In this document: piece by piece, positions 8,445 through 16,998 of the stretch
Layout: every line of letters begins with the position of its first letter
Numbering within the stretch: the stretch's first letter is position 1
Assembly: GCA_024226335.1 (NCBI GenBank)
Contig: JAAELY010000478.1
Span: 1 to 35,409, forward strand
DNA: 35,409 bases
Direction of reading: 5' to 3'
Origin: a bacterium
Lineage (GTDB): Bacteria; Myxococcota_A; UBA9160; SZUA-336
The notes under the pieces: generated by a model
Told to the model about the DNA's origin: nothing
Seen by the model: the letters and a program-made list of their open reading frames with translations, nothing else
The model's database searches: none
Made by a program: the position numbers and the translations under genes

Positions 8445-9392
8445 TCAGACTGAAACGAGCTCGAGTCCGTCGAGGCTTTTGCGTTGCTCTTCGACACTGG
8501 CGACTCGAGTCCTTCGGGCATCCGGGTAGTACGCCGCGGACGGCGACATGGCTTCAAATCGGTCCTTTGCCAGATCGTCGCGTACGAAGAACGCATTGAA
8601 CCCGCTCGATTCACAGGCAACCAATGTGTAGCCCTTGGCACGCCCCAGCGAGGCGAGAGCCGCCAGAGATGCGCCGTGGTACCAGCCCAGAGCGTGGTTC
8701 TGATAGCGATCGAAGTTTTCGTCGTACGGAGTCGTAAGAGCTTCGTCGGGACCCATCGACGCGTTGTACTCCGCAACGACAACCCGGGGCTGGACCACCG
8801 AGATCGCTTCCCAGAGCCAGTAGTCATTTCCGTCGACATCGACGGAGAGCAGATCGATCTCCCCTGCGAATCCGTTCGCCGTGAAGACTCCATTGATGTT
8901 CTGCGGCGTCAGCATTTCCCGCACCACACCTACCCGTTGTCCCTCGATGTGGACACGCTGGGCCGCTTCTACCTGGCTGGAATACGGATCGATGAGCAAA
9001 CCCCGCCAGCCAAAGTCCAGCGCGAGATGAGCGGTATTGCACTCCAGTGGGTTTCCGATGCCGAACTCGATAAAGCGCCGGTCGTGAGTCCCGATCGCAT
9101 CGAAGAGATGCAGGAGGAGTCCGTCTTCCCCGTTCTGGGAATAGACGCTGAACTCGTTCAGGCGCATGCGATGACGTGTACCGGCATCAGCTACGAGATC
9201 AGCGTGGCGGGCCGCCAGCAGATGTCGGACGTTTTGTTCCGCGCGATTGACCCGCTTTACCAGATCTCCGTGATCCTCAGGACGCAACGCTTTGCGGAGT
9301 GGCCGAAACCACTGCCGGACTAGCGCGCGAGGCTTTCGGATCCAGTTCTGCTTGGCTTTGCGCCTGATCTGTCGCTCGACGTCCCGGCCCAT
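8445..9392 (-). CDS. FkbM-like methyltransferase-fold protein
   Basis: A 315-residue protein with a Rossmann-type methyltransferase pattern: YSQNGEDGLLLHLFDAIG (84-101), FIEFGIGNPLECNTAHLAL (107-125), GWRGLLIDPY (128-137) and later DLLSVDVDGNDYWLWEAI. These match the FkbM / SAM-dependent group often found in glycan and lipid modification loci. The first 70 residues are strongly basic and may bind membrane or nucleic acid. The glycine-rich SAM loop is atypical (GIGNPLE), so activity is not certain. It is the first gene of the minus-strand envelope/lipid cluster and diverges from a small lipoprotein gene; the 114-base gap between them should hold both promoters. Confidence 0.7.
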   Translation of the reverse strand: MGRDVERQIRRKAKQNWIRKPRALVRQWFRPLRKALRPEDHGDLVKRVNRAEQNVRHLLAARHADLVADAGTRHRMRLNEFSVYSQNGEDGLLLHLFDAIGTHDRRFIEFGIGNPLECNTAHLALDFGWRGLLIDPYSSQVEAAQRVHIEGQRVGVVREMLTPQNINGVFTANGFAGEIDLLSVDVDGNDYWLWEAISVVQPRVVVAEYNASMGPDEALTTPYDENFDRYQNHALGWYHGASLAALASLGRAKGYTLVACESSGFNAFFVRDDLAKDRFEAMSPSAAYYPDARRTRVASVEEQRKSLDGLELVSV

Positions 9393-9506
9393 ACCCGATT
9401 CTCCATCGACTCTTCGGCAGACCTATACCATAGAATAGTGCCCGGAAGCCGGACACCAGGGATTCAAAACCACAGAGTCGATTTTCTCAACCGTCGAGGA
9501 GAAGCC

Positions 9507-9935
9507 TTGAAATCCTTCATCACGCCCCTGATCGCCTTCTTCATCATGGGCTGCACATCTGTAATACCTCCCAGAGCCTCAGGCCCGATCGACTGGGGGG
9601 CCGTCCAGGCGGTGGAAGTTCCGGAATTGCTCACTCTGGATGCGGACGGTAGCTCTCGCCGAACGAAGCTCTGGCTCGCAGTCGTTGATGATCGCGGCTA
9701 CCTGCGAACCTCGGACTCACGTTGGTTTGCGAATATCCAGCGCGATCCGAATATTGAACTATTGATTGGCGGAGCCACCTACCCCCTTAGGGCCAGTGTG
9801 GTCTCGGACTCGGATTCGGAACTTCGCACTCGAGTGAACCTCGCCTTCCGCAGCAAGTACGGTATTCCGGACCGCGTCCTCGGCTGGTTCGGGAACGAAG
9901 GCGGAAAGAATATGATGCAGCTGGAGCGTCGTTAG
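9507..9935 (+). CDS. Small lipoprotein, DUF2255-like
   Basis: A 142-residue predicted lipoprotein. TTG 9507 is chosen because GAGGAG lies 5 bases before it and it gives a compact signal peptide ending in a lipobox (FFIMGC, Cys at residue 15); the upstream ATG at 9438 lacks both. The mature part, with KLWLAVVDDRGYLRTSDSRW, resembles the DUF2255 / split beta-barrel flavin-binding family, in which this strand reads (T/L)W.VV.dG..YvRS..G. A flavin or F420 role is inference. Its stop overlaps the stop of the convergent MFS gene (shared TTAG). Confidence 0.75.
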   Translation: MKSFITPLIAFFIMGCTSVIPPRASGPIDWGAVQAVEVPELLTLDADGSSRRTKLWLAVVDDRGYLRTSDSRWFANIQRDPNIELLIGGATYPLRASVVSDSDSELRTRVNLAFRSKYGIPDRVLGWFGNEGGKNMMQLERR

Positions 9936-11296
9936 GCTCGTTCTTCCCCGGGCACGCGTGGAGGTGTGCGAGCCAGCAGTGAGATCACGATTGCGAGCGC
10001 GGGAAGTGTTGCACAGACCGTCAGCCCCGGCCGATAGGATCCGAGCAAGTCGCGTGACAACGCCAGAGCCATCGGACCGAGCGCGCTACCCCATACGATG
10101 CACATCAACATGACGCTATTGATGGCACCCAGGTGCCCTCGCCCGAAGAAGCGCGGCATCGCTACCGTCGACAAGGGCGGAAAACAGCCACCGCTGACAC
10201 CCATACCCATGACTGCGAGCCCACGCATCCACGGATTCCCGAAGCTTCCGATCGAGACGACTCCGATCACCTGAAACACCATCATGAAGACGACCAGGAA
10301 CTGCAGGCGCACGCGATTCGTGAGCCAGCCGACGACGATCGACGTCGTCACGCTGAATATCGCCATCATGGGAAAGATGCCCACGGCCGAGACCGAATCC
10401 AAGCCTTCCTGCGCTCCCAGATCCACGATGTGAAATGTAATGCCAGTGATGTTCAGCCCCTGTGTCGCCATGGCGAATGTCACGGCCCAGAACGCGAGCG
10501 TGCGCAGTGCTTGCGGACGCGTGTATTCGGGCTCTTTCTCCTGGCTCGGAACTGAGACGGCGTCGTCCGAGTGCGGGAGATCTGCCGGATCCCCGTCCAT
10601 CTGCAGCCCACAGTCCTCGGGTCGGTCGCGGTACACCAACCATCCGAGCAACGACATGCCACCACCAACCACGATCGCCATACCGAGGTAGGCACCTCGC
10701 CATCCGGCTTGTTCGATCCAGAGAGCGAGCCCCACAGGCGCAGCCGCAAAACCGAACGATACGAACGGCTGGGAGACACCCGCGACGATTCCGCGCAGGC
10801 GATCGAACCAGGTGCCGATCAATTGCCGACTCACCATGGTCAAAAGACCCTGGCCACTGAAACGCAGGCTGAAGAAGCCGAAGCCGAGTACGGCCAGGGA
10901 GATCGACGAGGAAGTCGGTGTACCGAGGGCTCCAGCAATCGCTTCCGCGATGTGATCAATCGATGCCATGTACCAGAGCGCGCAAGCCAGCATCAGCGAG
11001 GCAAATACGACAGTGGCACGAGTTCCGTAGCGATCGAGCGCGGAACCCGCCGCCGGCAACAAAAGACCGCTCATGAGCGTCCCCACCAGATAGGCACTGG
11101 AGAGTTGCGTGCGCGAGACCGCGGTCACCCGCATGAGATGGTCGGTAAAGACACTCACGCCCATCGTCTGGCCCGGTATGCTCAGAATGATGCCGATGGT
11201 CGAAACCGCGGCGATCAGCCAGCCGTAGAAAAACGGCAGCCGATCGGGCCGAAACGGAAAATCGGCGGCCAGGAACTTGACTGAGACGGAACTCAA
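9932..11296 (-). CDS. MFS transporter
   Basis: A 454-residue major facilitator with twelve predicted membrane segments and a central hydrophilic loop near residues 225-255. It resembles the OxlT / monocarboxylate-type MFS group: FYGWLIAAVSTIGIILSIPG in helix 1, GSALDRYGTRATV after helix 2 (the D-R-(Y/F)-G motif) and a matching GWLTNRVRLQF in the second half. The substrate is probably a small organic acid, but this is inference. It lies 92 bases downstream of the GDYXXLXY gene on the same strand and may be expressed alone or by read-through. Its 3' end overlaps the lipoprotein gene by 4 bases. Confidence 0.9.
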   Translation of the reverse strand: MSSVSVKFLAADFPFRPDRLPFFYGWLIAAVSTIGIILSIPGQTMGVSVFTDHLMRVTAVSRTQLSSAYLVGTLMSGLLLPAAGSALDRYGTRATVVFASLMLACALWYMASIDHIAEAIAGALGTPTSSSISLAVLGFGFFSLRFSGQGLLTMVSRQLIGTWFDRLRGIVAGVSQPFVSFGFAAAPVGLALWIEQAGWRGAYLGMAIVVGGGMSLLGWLVYRDRPEDCGLQMDGDPADLPHSDDAVSVPSQEKEPEYTRPQALRTLAFWAVTFAMATQGLNITGITFHIVDLGAQEGLDSVSAVGIFPMMAIFSVTTSIVVGWLTNRVRLQFLVVFMMVFQVIGVVSIGSFGNPWMRGLAVMGMGVSGGCFPPLSTVAMPRFFGRGHLGAINSVMLMCIVWGSALGPMALALSRDLLGSYRPGLTVCATLPALAIVISLLARTPPRVPGEERA

Positions 11297-11388
11297 GCGG
11301 GGGATCTTAGCAGCCAGTTCGTTCCCTGCTGCTTCTTCCGCGATCTGCTCAGGGGTTCAGTCGGATGACGGAGTTCCCCAGAAGACCG

Positions 11389-11934
11389 TCACTCGCGCAC
11401 TTCGCGAGCGAGTTGGGCCAGCGGTACGCCGTCGATGAAGACCTGCTCGATCAGGGTGTGACCGTAGCGGACCCGCAGTTCGGCCCAGGCGGAGCGGCCG
11501 CGCAGACGCGCATACTCGCGTTCGGCGATCGGTGCCAGACTCTCCTCCATGTAAAAGCGGTCCACAGGCAACACGAACTCGATCTCATTCGTTTCGGAGT
11601 CGAATTTGAGCATGTGGACCGTCATGAAGTTCACGGAGTCTGGTGGTACTTCCTGAATGGCAATGGCGCGCGCGAAACCCTCGGCGTCCCTTTCGAACAG
11701 CACGTGTGCAGCGCGATTGCGCTGAAAAAACTCTTCGCCCGTCATCTTGGCTCGCAAGGCTTCGAAGTCCAGTCGAACGTATCGGCCTCGAAACAGATCC
11801 TGCGGATCGACCGGTGCGGTGCGGAAGCGCATGACCTCACCATCAGCCAGCGTTCGTTCCGCCTCGCGAATCATGTACGCCGGAACTGCAAGCTGCCCCA
11901 ACGCAACGAGCGCGAATATCCAGAGTCTCGTCAC
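11389..11934 (-). CDS. GDYXXLXY domain protein
   Basis: A 181-residue protein with an N-terminal membrane anchor (about residues 3-22) and the GDYXXLXY-family signature in the form DPQDLFRGRYVRLDFEAL near residue 43; the usual Asp of GDY is Arg here. Proteins of this family (PF14345) commonly sit next to, or are fused with, DUF2157 membrane proteins, as here: its ATG overlaps the DUF2157 stop by 4 bases. Family function is unknown; the pair probably forms one membrane complex with this domain outside the cytoplasm. Confidence 0.85.
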   Translation of the reverse strand: MTRLWIFALVALGQLAVPAYMIREAERTLADGEVMRFRTAPVDPQDLFRGRYVRLDFEALRAKMTGEEFFQRNRAAHVLFERDAEGFARAIAIQEVPPDSVNFMTVHMLKFDSETNEIEFVLPVDRFYMEESLAPIAEREYARLRGRSAWAELRVRYGHTLIEQVFIDGVPLAQLAREVRE

Positions 11935-13244
11935 GCTCGTGTTCCCCGCTTTCGAATCCGCAGGTTCAGCAATAGGAATGCCACGCCCAATACGATGAAC
12001 GCCATTCCGCGAATCGTGAAGCTCCAGTGCATATCAGAGAAACGCGCGATGATCAGGCCACCTACGAACACCAGTCCGAGATTCGCCTTGCGCAGCTCGC
12101 CGTCGCGAATTCCTTCGATCATCAGCCTGAGCCCCAGCGTCAGCACATAGGCATTGAGCAGGAGAGTGGGAATCACCGGGGAGCCGCTGGCCAGCAAGAG
12201 TTCCTGAGCTACGAGCAGGATCGGAGAGATTGCCAGGAACAGCGCCTGCGAGAACTCGCCCGTCGACAGACAGCGCAATCCGACTCGCACTGAGTAAGCT
12301 GCACAGAGGAGCCCGATGCCAGATGTGAGCAGGGTCGGTAGACCCATTGAAACCTTTTGCGCTTCCTCGGCGAGTTCTTCCCAGGCATTGCCGTAACTGA
12401 ACACAAACGCAAGCGCACAGATCAGTATTCCACCGAGCTGACCGGTGATGGGCACGAAGGCATTGGGCCGACTGCTCCGCCGGTGCTGGATCGCGGATGC
12501 AAAAGCCGCGGAAGCCAGCGCAGCCAGGACGGGTAACGCGAAACGGTCTTGCCAGAATTCCAACGATATCAACCCGCCGAGAGGAATCGTGATAGCTGCG
12601 ACTGCCGCCAGTGCGTGATCTCGAAACGAGGCCTTTTGGCTGCGAGCGCACATCCACAAGAAAGGCAGGAGCGCAGCTACGAAGAGCGCGTAGGCGGATC
12701 CGGATTGCGCCACCGACCCGGAGCGGGCGGTCATCAGCCAGGCCAGCGCGCCAATCAGATAGAGAGCGGCCGCCAGACGAGAAGCGGTCAGATACGGAAG
12801 TGGAAGACAGAGACACAAACAGGTGAACAGGAAGTCGTCCAGATTACCCGTGAAGTGATAGGTCTGGGAAATCAAGGCGATGCTCGCCATGACCGCAAAC
12901 ACGATCGCCACCGCGCTGGCCTCACTCGCGCCGACCGATTCTGCAGTACGCCGCCTGAACAGCGTGATCGCACCGATCATCTGCGCAAGTGCGAGCAATC
13001 CGATGCTCAGGGCCGCCCGACTGCCCCGCGTGAGCTCATCCCAGTTGTGGGCGATGAGCAGGAGGACTCCCAGTCCAATGAACGTGGAACCCAGCACGGC
13101 AAAGATCGTAGGCGCTGAGTGATTGGGCCCCGATGTCTCGTAGTGCTCGCGAACCCGATCTGCGGTCCCTTCATCGATGACGCCCTCGCCTACCAGTTCG
13201 GGAAGCTCATCCAGGAGCCAGCGAATGTGTCGCTTCGACGCCAT
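11931..13244 (-). CDS. DUF2157 multi-spanning membrane protein
   Basis: A 437-residue protein with an N-terminal cytoplasmic DUF2157 domain (residues 1-40, MASKRHIRWLLDELPELV) followed by twelve to fourteen membrane helices. The track frame extends to 13424, but I start at ATG 13244, which fits the family and leaves a gap of only 2 bases after the phosphatase stop. Helix 1-2 residues GLGVLLLIAHNWDEL are typical of the family. Function is unknown. Tight spacing with the phosphatase upstream and the 4-base overlap with the GDYXXLXY gene downstream make a three-gene operon likely. Confidence 0.88.
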   Translation of the reverse strand: MASKRHIRWLLDELPELVGEGVIDEGTADRVREHYETSGPNHSAPTIFAVLGSTFIGLGVLLLIAHNWDELTRGSRAALSIGLLALAQMIGAITLFRRRTAESVGASEASAVAIVFAVMASIALISQTYHFTGNLDDFLFTCLCLCLPLPYLTASRLAAALYLIGALAWLMTARSGSVAQSGSAYALFVAALLPFLWMCARSQKASFRDHALAAVAAITIPLGGLISLEFWQDRFALPVLAALASAAFASAIQHRRSSRPNAFVPITGQLGGILICALAFVFSYGNAWEELAEEAQKVSMGLPTLLTSGIGLLCAAYSVRVGLRCLSTGEFSQALFLAISPILLVAQELLLASGSPVIPTLLLNAYVLTLGLRLMIEGIRDGELRKANLGLVFVGGLIIARFSDMHWSFTIRGMAFIVLGVAFLLLNLRIRKRGTRA

Positions 13245-13246
13245 CG

Positions 13247-14074
13247 TCAGCCCGAACTCGCGATATCTGCTGCAAGTTCTTGCAGGAACGCCCACTGGCC
13301 CCCGGCAAACGTGTAGCGAGGATTGCGCACGGTCAACTGTGACGCGACGTGTTCGAGTGACCCGCCCTGTACGAGATGCGCGGCCATCAGCATCGTACTC
13401 GTGCGTCCGATTCCGGCAAGACAATGTACGGCCAGTTTCTTGCCATCGGCACGGGCATTCTCGAGGACCTTGGCGAGGGCCTCGACCTGCGCGCGATTCG
13501 GGGGCGTAGTATCCCCCACGGGTAGGTGGTGCGTCTCCAGCGAACTCTGCTGAACGAGAGGGTCGGGGACCTGTTCGGTCAGGGACACCAGCACATCGAT
13601 GCAGTGATCACTCAAGAACCCGAGTTCTACCCGTACACGGTCTGAGTTCAGCTGTAGTCGCAAGGGTCGCTCGTCGGTGTCGGCCGACCAGATCGGATCG
13701 TCCAGCACATGGGTCTTCTCGTTCAGCACGTCCAGTTGCTTGCGCACGCCAGTCCAGTCATCGAGCAGGCTCCTGCGACGCGCCAGCTCTGAAGGCTCCC
13801 ACTCTTCGAACACGCAGATGATGTCGCGGTACCAGTCGAAGTGCTGCTGAAACTCCTCGAGGCTGGGGTCGGGCCGCTTCAGCTTGCCGATGAAGCTCAG
13901 AAGCATGGCTTCTTCGAGTTTGAGTTGATCCCAGTCGGCGCGATTGAAGCCGGGCCGCGCCATACCGGCGACACGATCCTCCTCAAACCACCAGAACGAC
14001 GAGAATTCGCGGGCAACAGGCACAGGTCGAGCTTCGCAGAAATGCCCCGGCTTCACCAGCCGTCCAGGCAGCAA
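13247..14074 (-). CDS. Dual-specificity / tyrosine phosphatase
   Basis: A cysteine phosphatase carrying the P-loop HCLAGIGRTST (nucleophile Cys218, Arg224) and a general-acid loop with Asp188 (PVGDTTPPN). The N-terminal FWWFEEDRVAGMARPG is the usual opening strand of this DSP group. Between that strand and the P-loop core there are roughly 100 extra residues (about 45-150), mostly charged helix. The longest frame begins at TTG 14074; GTG at 14056 or 14023 are alternative starts, and none has a clear ribosome binding site. Substrate could be protein phosphotyrosine, an RNA 5' end or a phosphoinositide-like lipid; the sequence does not decide. It is 31 bases downstream of the CDF transporter gene. 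Confidence 0.87.
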   Translation of the reverse strand: MLPGRLVKPGHFCEARPVPVAREFSSFWWFEEDRVAGMARPGFNRADWDQLKLEEAMLLSFIGKLKRPDPSLEEFQQHFDWYRDIICVFEEWEPSELARRRSLLDDWTGVRKQLDVLNEKTHVLDDPIWSADTDERPLRLQLNSDRVRVELGFLSDHCIDVLVSLTEQVPDPLVQQSSLETHHLPVGDTTPPNRAQVEALAKVLENARADGKKLAVHCLAGIGRTSTMLMAAHLVQGGSLEHVASQLTVRNPRYTFAGGQWAFLQELAADIASSG

Positions 14075-14105
14075 ACGGAGAATTCTTCAGCTCGAGCTTT
14101 CTACA

Positions 14106-15047
14106 CTACTCCATGTCGGCCGAAGACCTGTCCGTGGGGGACGCATCTCGGGATTCTGCTTCTACAAATAGCCTTTTGACATTCGGGAACTCCCGCTTGA
14201 TCGCGCGATCGAGGCGGTCGATCGTCGACTCGACACCCGAGGTGGTTTTCGAATCCGAAAAATCGACACTCAGATTCACGAGCACGTACTCGGGACCCAT
14301 GTGCATCGTCAAGACCTCGTTCAGGTGTTCAACACCTGGCTCGGCCTGTGCGATCCTCCGGATTCCTTCCACGACCTCTGGACTCGCGCTTTCTCCGATC
14401 AAGAGACTCTTCGATTCGTACGCCAGCCAGACTGCGGTTGCGCCCAGGATCAACCCGATGATGATCGAAGCCACTCCGTCGTAGATCGGGTTGCCGGTAA
14501 ACTGGACGAGCATCACGCTGACGAAGGCCACGAACAGCCCCAGCATCGCAGCAGAATCCTCGAACAACACGACGAACAGGGTCGGGTCCTTGCCGTGGCG
14601 CACGGCATGAAAGACGGACTGTTTGCCGCGCATGGCGTTGAACTCGCGAAATGCGAATCCCCAGGCAGTCCCTTCGAAGAGCATCGCGAGTCCGAGTACC
14701 AGGTAGTTGATCATCGGGCTCTCGATCGGCTTCGGATGAAGCACGTGTTCGATGCCTTCGAAGATCGAAACCCCCGCACCCACCGCGAACACCAGAATCG
14801 CAACGACGAAACTCCAGAAATAGACTTCCTTGCCATGGCCGAAGGGAAACTCCTCGTCCGCTGGCTGGCGAGAACGTCGCAACCCGTGCAGGAGCAGCAA
14901 CTGATTTCCCGTATCGACGAGTGAGTGCACTCCTTCGGAGAGCATCGCCGAACTTCCGGTGAGCGTGGATGCGATGAACTTGGTGATCGCAATCAACGCG
15001 TTCCCGATCAGCGCGGCGTAGATGACTTTTTTGGATCCGGATGCCAT
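14106..15047 (-). CDS. Cation diffusion facilitator (ZnT9-like clade)
   Basis: A 313-residue CDF exporter with six membrane segments and a C-terminal cytoplasmic domain of about 90 residues. The transport-site residues are HSLVD in helix 2 (about residues 41-45) and EDSAAMLG in helix 5, the HxxxD / ED combination typical of the SLC30A9 (ZnT9) branch rather than the HD-HD of FieF or ZitB. FPFGHGKEVYFWSF after helix 2 is the common CDF motif. Zn2+ or another divalent metal is the likely cargo. It is the first gene of the minus-strand run and diverges from the BrkB-family gene across 85 bases. Confidence 0.9.
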   Translation of the reverse strand: MASGSKKVIYAALIGNALIAITKFIASTLTGSSAMLSEGVHSLVDTGNQLLLLHGLRRSRQPADEEFPFGHGKEVYFWSFVVAILVFAVGAGVSIFEGIEHVLHPKPIESPMINYLVLGLAMLFEGTAWGFAFREFNAMRGKQSVFHAVRHGKDPTLFVVLFEDSAAMLGLFVAFVSVMLVQFTGNPIYDGVASIIIGLILGATAVWLAYESKSLLIGESASPEVVEGIRRIAQAEPGVEHLNEVLTMHMGPEYVLVNLSVDFSDSKTTSGVESTIDRLDRAIKREFPNVKRLFVEAESRDASPTDRSSADME

Positions 15048-15132
15048 GAACTCTACATGGGAACCAGCCCGCCCGGCGCTGTCAAGAAGCGGTCGTGTCA
15101 GCGGGACTTCACGGGGCTAGAATATCGGAGCC

Positions 15133-16476
15133 ATGATGCGAAGCGAACAGATCGTTGAACTAGGGCGCCGCGCCATCTGGGATCAGGATGTCGACTCCCT
15201 CCCGGCCTGGAAGGCGAACGGCCTGCGGGTAGCACGCCTCATCTACAAGGTCGTCCAGGACGTGTTGGACGGGGATCTCACGCTACGAGCGATGAGCCTG
15301 GTCTACACCACCCTGTTGTCGTTCATTCCGCTGCTCGCAGTGAGCTTTTCCGTGCTCAAGGGCTTCGGAGTCGGCGATCAGATCGAGATCTACCTGGATC
15401 CGCTGGTCGCACCGCTGGGCGAAAAGGGAGAGGAGATCTCGCAGAACATCATCGGATTCGTCGAGAACATCAAGGTGGGAACGCTCGGCAGCGTGGGCCT
15501 TGGCATGTTGCTGTACACCGTCATTTCCCTGGTGCAAAAGATCGAATCCGCGTTCAATTACACCTGGCACACGGCCCAGACACGGAGCTTCGGTCAACGC
15601 TTCAGTGACTATCTGAGCGTCATCATGATCGGCCCCTTGCTGATGTTCTCCGCCCTCGGACTGACGACTGCAATCATGAGCAATTCGTTCGTTCAGATGA
15701 TCATTTCAATCGAACCGCTCGGGTCGGTTTTTCACTCCCTCACACTGCTGGTCCCGTATCTATTGGTCATCGCGGCCTTCACCTTTGTATACACCTTCGT
15801 GCCGAACATCCGGGTCAAGATCGGCTCGGCCTTCGTCGGCGCGCTGGTGGCGGGAATACTCTGGCAGGCGCTCGGGTACATATTCGCTTCGTTCGTCGCG
15901 GGTTCGGGCAAATACACGGCGATCTACTCCGGCTTCGCGATCGTGATCCTCTTCATGTTCTGGTTGTACATCAGCTGGCTCATCCTGCTGATCGGCGCGA
16001 GCATCGCCTTCTACCACCAGCATCCCGAATACTTGATCTCGGCGTCGCATCACTTGCGTCTGAGTCCGCGCCTCAAGGAGAAGCTAGCCCTGATGGTCTC
16101 GTACCTGATCGGTCAGGGGTACTTTCGCGGTCAACCCGCGTGGACTCTGGACGGGTTGTCGACGCGTCTTGGCCTCCCCGCGGATGCAGTGGACGGCGTC
16201 GTCGTTGCTATGTGCGGCCAGGATTTGCTCACGCGAACAGACTCCGACCCTCCTGGCTACCTTCCGGCCCGGGCGCTGGAACGGATTCGCCTGATCGAGG
16301 TAATCGAGGCCGTTCGCAGCGCCGAGGAGAGTACGAGTCTGGACCTGGGACGCTTGCGAGCAGACCAGGTGGTCGACCAACTCTACAGTGGAATCGATTG
16401 CGCGTTGCGCGACTCACTCGCAGACCGAAACCTGCGCGACCTCGTTCTCGAAGGCACCTCGTCAGAGCGGAACTAG
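15133..16476 (+). CDS. YihY/BrkB family inner-membrane protein
   Basis: A 447-residue protein of the YihY / virulence-factor-BrkB family (PF03631). Six membrane segments lie between about residues 45 and 290, with family signatures AMSLVYTTLLSFIPLLAVSF near residue 50, ESAFNYTWHTAQTRSFGQRF, and FAIVILFMFWLYISWLILLIGA near residue 275. The last 140 residues are soluble and look like a winged-helix extension, as in many family members. Once thought to be RNase BN; no enzymatic activity is established. Two ATGs occur in tandem (15133 and 15136), with GGAG just upstream. Its 3' end overlaps a short minus-strand ORF by 15 bases. Confidence 0.92.
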   Translation: MMRSEQIVELGRRAIWDQDVDSLPAWKANGLRVARLIYKVVQDVLDGDLTLRAMSLVYTTLLSFIPLLAVSFSVLKGFGVGDQIEIYLDPLVAPLGEKGEEISQNIIGFVENIKVGTLGSVGLGMLLYTVISLVQKIESAFNYTWHTAQTRSFGQRFSDYLSVIMIGPLLMFSALGLTTAIMSNSFVQMIISIEPLGSVFHSLTLLVPYLLVIAAFTFVYTFVPNIRVKIGSAFVGALVAGILWQALGYIFASFVAGSGKYTAIYSGFAIVILFMFWLYISWLILLIGASIAFYHQHPEYLISASHHLRLSPRLKEKLALMVSYLIGQGYFRGQPAWTLDGLSTRLGLPADAVDGVVVAMCGQDLLTRTDSDPPGYLPARALERIRLIEVIEAVRSAEESTSLDLGRLRADQVVDQLYSGIDCALRDSLADRNLRDLVLEGTSSERN

Positions 16477-16578
16477 CCCGTGTTTTTCACCACCGTGCGG
16501 AGGCCGCGGCGGCTCGATCTCGACGTCGTCCCGCAACGTTAGCTGTTGCCCCTGCACTTCGAGAAACGCTGCGCACAT
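16462..16578 (-). CDS. Possible 38-residue protein with strong ribosome site
   Basis: A minus-strand ORF of 38 codons from ATG 16578 to TGA 16462. It is preceded by AAGGAG with an 8-base spacer, the best Shine-Dalgarno in this part of the window. The product begins MCAAFLEVQGQQLTLRDDVE and ends in a Pro/Gly/His-rich tail. The Met-Cys start followed by a short beta strand recalls the small RNA-binding CooT family, but that family is about 60 residues and I cannot claim homology. It faces the small secreted-protein gene and overlaps the end of the BrkB-family gene. Confidence 0.4.
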   Translation of the reverse strand: MCAAFLEVQGQQLTLRDDVEIEPPRPPHGGEKHGLVPL

Positions 16579-16672
16579 AGCGAATTCTCCTTCGGTAGAG
16601 ATCGACGTACAGGAGACCAGCAGGGAGTCTGGTACCCTACGGACGGGTGGTGAAGAACCGGAGTCTGATCTC

Positions 16673-16981
16673 ATGTCGAAGCCTGCCCTGCTCGCACTAT
16701 CTCTCGCTCTCATCAGCAGTTCTGCGTTCGCCGATTCCAGGCATCGGAATTCTCACTCGGAGCGAGTCGATTCCGGCGAAGTGGTGTGCGAGACGATCCA
16801 TGAACGCGTGCCCATCCGGCGAGGCGTCTACGTACTCGAACACTACACGCGTTGCTTTCAACCAGCGTCCGAGACCCGCATGGAGACGGCCTGCGGCGTA
16901 CTACTCGAAACGTATGGTGTGGTAGAAGGCGAGCGACGCTGCAATGAACTTCTGGCGCGCGCCTCGCGCGACGAGGGCTGA
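16673..16981 (+). CDS. Small secreted protein with four cysteines
   Basis: A 102-residue protein with a clear Sec signal peptide (MSKPALLALSLALISSSAFA, cleavage after AFA at about residue 20). The mature part is polar and has four Cys, in VVCETIH, YTRCFQ, TACGVL and ERRCNELL, enough for two disulfides. I do not recognise a family. The ATG at 16673 is chosen for the signal peptide; GGAG lies about 11 bases upstream, longer than ideal. The frame is open further upstream but runs through the BrkB gene end. Periplasmic or exported; function unknown. Confidence 0.65.
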   Translation: MSKPALLALSLALISSSAFADSRHRNSHSERVDSGEVVCETIHERVPIRRGVYVLEHYTRCFQPASETRMETACGVLLETYGVVEGERRCNELLARASRDEG

Positions 16982-16998
16982 GCGTCGGAATCCGAGAA

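Noticed and set aside
8351-8893. 181-codon N-terminal extension of the second acyl-CoA dehydrogenase
   Set aside because: It overlaps the FkbM-like gene in another frame and is Arg/Thr/Ser-rich; the family N-terminus starts at 8350.
10571-11284. 237-codon plus-strand ORF opposite the MFS gene
   Set aside because: Shadow of a high-GC membrane protein gene; polar Arg/Thr-rich nonsense with no domain.
11365-12150. 261-codon plus-strand ORF opposite GDYXXLXY and DUF2157
   Set aside because: Antisense shadow: the minus strand encodes two recognisable, overlapping family proteins, and this frame has a His/Gln/Arg-rich composition with no motif.
15094-15123. GTGTCA and TAGAAT, 17 bases apart, as a promoter for the BrkB gene
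   Set aside because: The spacing is right, but transcription would begin at about the start codon and bypass the GGAG ribosome site; only four of six -35 bases match.
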